From positions 1 through 15,290 of the forward strand of contig CANKNL010000043.1 in the NCBI GenBank assembly GCA_947483345.1: DNA of 15,290 nt, written 5' to 3'. Each line of letters starts with the position of its first letter. Within the stretch, counting starts at the first letter, position 1. Made by a program: the position numbers and the translations under genes. The notes below the pieces were generated by a model. It was not told where the DNA came from. It made no database searches and was given only the letters and a program-made list of their open reading frames with translations. Source of the stretch: Chitinophagaceae bacterium. Its GTDB lineage: Bacteria > Bacteroidota > Bacteroidia > Chitinophagales > Chitinophagaceae. Of this stretch, positions 14,052 through 15,290 are shown piece by piece.

Positions 14052-15290
14052 TTATAAATTGTTTAGTTTTTTTTCTAAAAGGGTATTTACAATTTGCATA
14101 TCGGCCTTGCCTTTGCTTAGCCTTTTTACTTCGCCCGCAAATAAACCGATCAATCCTTTTTTACCCGATTGATATTGGTTTACTTTATCCGGCATTTTAG
14201 CCAATACATCATTCACCCATTGCTCAATTGCGCTGCTATCAGTTTCCTGAATTAAATTCAATTCTGTTGCAATCTGCAATGGTTGCTTTTCGGGATCACT
14301 TAATAATGCTAAAAATATTTTAGTGGAGGCCACTCCAAAATTTAATTTACCTGTATCGACCAAATCGATTAAAGACGCCAGTTTTTCTGGAGGCAAAGTA
14401 AATGCATGATAGGGAATGGCATGGTCATTTAAATAACTTTTAACAGGGCCCAGCAACCAATTGGCAACGGATTTAAAATGATTGGTATGCTTGATGACGG
14501 CTTCAAAATAAGCCGACTGGTCTTTATCATCACAGAGTACCGTGGCATCGTAATCAGAAAGCCTGAAATTATCTATATACTGCTTTTTTAAAGCATGGGG
14601 TAAAATCGGAAGATGGTTCTTAATGTCTGTTAAATAATCATCTGTGATTTGAAATGGCGTTAGATCAGGCTCAGGAAAATAACGGTAATCATCTGCATCT
14701 TCTTTTGTGCGCAAAGAAAATGTGCTGTTATTATCCGCATCATAACTCCTGGTTTCCTGAATTATTTTTTCACCTTGTTCGGTTAGTTCAATCAACCGTT
14801 GCACTTCTACATCAATAGCTTTTTTAACATGGCGTATGCTGTTCAGATTTTTTACTTCAACCCGGGTGCCCAGTTTTGTTTCGCCTTGGAGGCGGATAGA
14901 AATATTGGCATCGCAACGCATGCTTCCTTCTTCCATATTACCATCACAAATACCCAGCCAGGTAACCAGTTTGCGCAATTCGGTGATGTAGGCAAAAGCT
15001 TCATCACTGCTGTGCATATCGGGTTCGCTTACAATTTCTAAAAGCGGAACACCGGCTCGGTTTAAATCAATGCAGGTGTATTGTGTATCAATGTCGTGTA
15101 TACTTTTACCGGCATCTTCTTCTATATGTATTCTGTTCAGGCGGATAAGCCGTTCTGATTCACCAACCTTTATGGGTACATAACCATTTTTACAAATGGG
15201 TGTAGTGTGTTGCGAAACCTGGTAGCCTTTTGGCAGATCGGGATAAAAATAATTTTTTCGTGCAAAATAATTATGCTGTTCAATGTTGCA
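14052..15290 (-). CDS. gatB: Aspartyl/glutamyl-tRNA(Asn/Gln) amidotransferase subunit B (5' part missing)
   Basis: GatB binds mischarged Glu-tRNA(Gln) or Asp-tRNA(Asn) and phosphorylates the acyl group for amidation in the GatCAB complex. The frame is open to the right edge of the window, giving 412 residues of the roughly 480 usual. The visible part begins within the catalytic core: ARKNYFYPDLPKGYQVSQ (10-27), HIEEDAGKS (55-63), DLNRAGVPLLEIVSEPD (75-91), then GSMRCDANISIRL (122-134) and the KEDADDYRYFPEPDL segment. The helical middle domain and a YqeY-like tRNA-binding tail (about 355-412) close the protein. The internal Met at 15017 is not a start, because conserved motifs continue upstream of it. 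A 1-nt gap separates it from the TlpA-family gene. Confidence 0.98.
   Translation of the reverse strand, partial: CNIEQHNYFARKNYFYPDLPKGYQVSQHTTPICKNGYVPIKVGESERLIRLNRIHIEEDAGKSIHDIDTQYTCIDLNRAGVPLLEIVSEPDMHSSDEAFAYITELRKLVTWLGICDGNMEEGSMRCDANISIRLQGETKLGTRVEVKNLNSIRHVKKAIDVEVQRLIELTEQGEKIIQETRSYDADNNSTFSLRTKEDADDYRYFPEPDLTPFQITDDYLTDIKNHLPILPHALKKQYIDNFRLSDYDATVLCDDKDQSAYFEAVIKHTNHFKSVANWLLGPVKSYLNDHAIPYHAFTLPPEKLASLIDLVDTGKLNFGVASTKIFLALLSDPEKQPLQIATELNLIQETDSSAIEQWVNDVLAKMPDKVNQYQSGKKGLIGLFAGEVKRLSKGKADMQIVNTLLEKKLNNL

Noticed and set aside
14052..15017. GatB as a complete 321-aa protein starting at Met 15017
   Set aside because: The same frame continues to the window edge with conserved GatB motifs, so this Met is internal and the gene is truncated by the window.
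1..15290. A previously undescribed multi-gene system (defence, biosynthetic or mobile)
   Set aside because: All substantial genes fall into recognisable core or transport families, apart from the DUF937-like protein. There are no mobility genes, and no composition jump beyond the short GC-rich repeats.

Overview
The window comes from a member of the Bacteroidota. It carries a SusC/SusD outer-membrane pair, TlpA-type lipoproteins with a DUF4369-like N-terminus, AT-rich intergenic DNA, no clear Shine-Dalgarno sequences, and promoters of the Bacteroidota type (TTG, then TAnnTTTG). Protein flavour points to the Chitinophagaceae, but that family-level placement is inference. Almost the whole window is ordinary chromosomal housekeeping. 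No prophage, transposase, tRNA, rRNA, CRISPR array or defence island is visible.

Layout from left to right. Minus strand: 5' part of rpiB (1-179), tatC (269-1153), a 481-base gap with a hairpin and an 8-codon mini-ORF (1154-1634), then a DUF937-like protein (1635-2252) downstream of prfA (2293-3357). Plus strand: an Atz/Trz-type amidohydrolase (about 3506-4708), transcribed divergently from prfA and meeting recO (minus, 4703-5434) tail to tail with shared stop bases. Plus strand again: an RND/MMPL exporter (5623-7983), then a two-gene susC-susD unit (8160-11306 and 11342-12808) with its own promoter and a strong terminator. Minus strand: a DUF4369/TlpA thioredoxin lipoprotein (12902-14050) lying 1 nt behind gatB (14052 to the window end, 5' part missing).

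How the genes work together: prfA (translation termination), gatB (tRNA-dependent amidation), recO (recombinational repair), tatC (folded-protein export) and rpiB (pentose phosphate) are independent core functions. SusC-SusD is a nutrient-import pair without adjacent hydrolases or regulators, so its substrate cannot be read from context. The TlpA lipoprotein is likely an envelope thiol:disulfide protein co-transcribed with gatB.

The most interesting signal is not a gene. A 7-nucleotide periodic repeat appears at three places with different unit sequences: in the tatC-rpiB gap (about 183-270) and twice inside the amidohydrolase coding sequence (3993-4041 and 4332-4366). Both intragenic tracts stay in frame and encode low-complexity linkers between conserved metal-binding motifs. 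In addition, two GC-rich inverted repeats (3456-3473 and about 5571-5597) sit in 5' leaders directly before genes and affect which start codons are credible. I found no convincing new multi-gene system.
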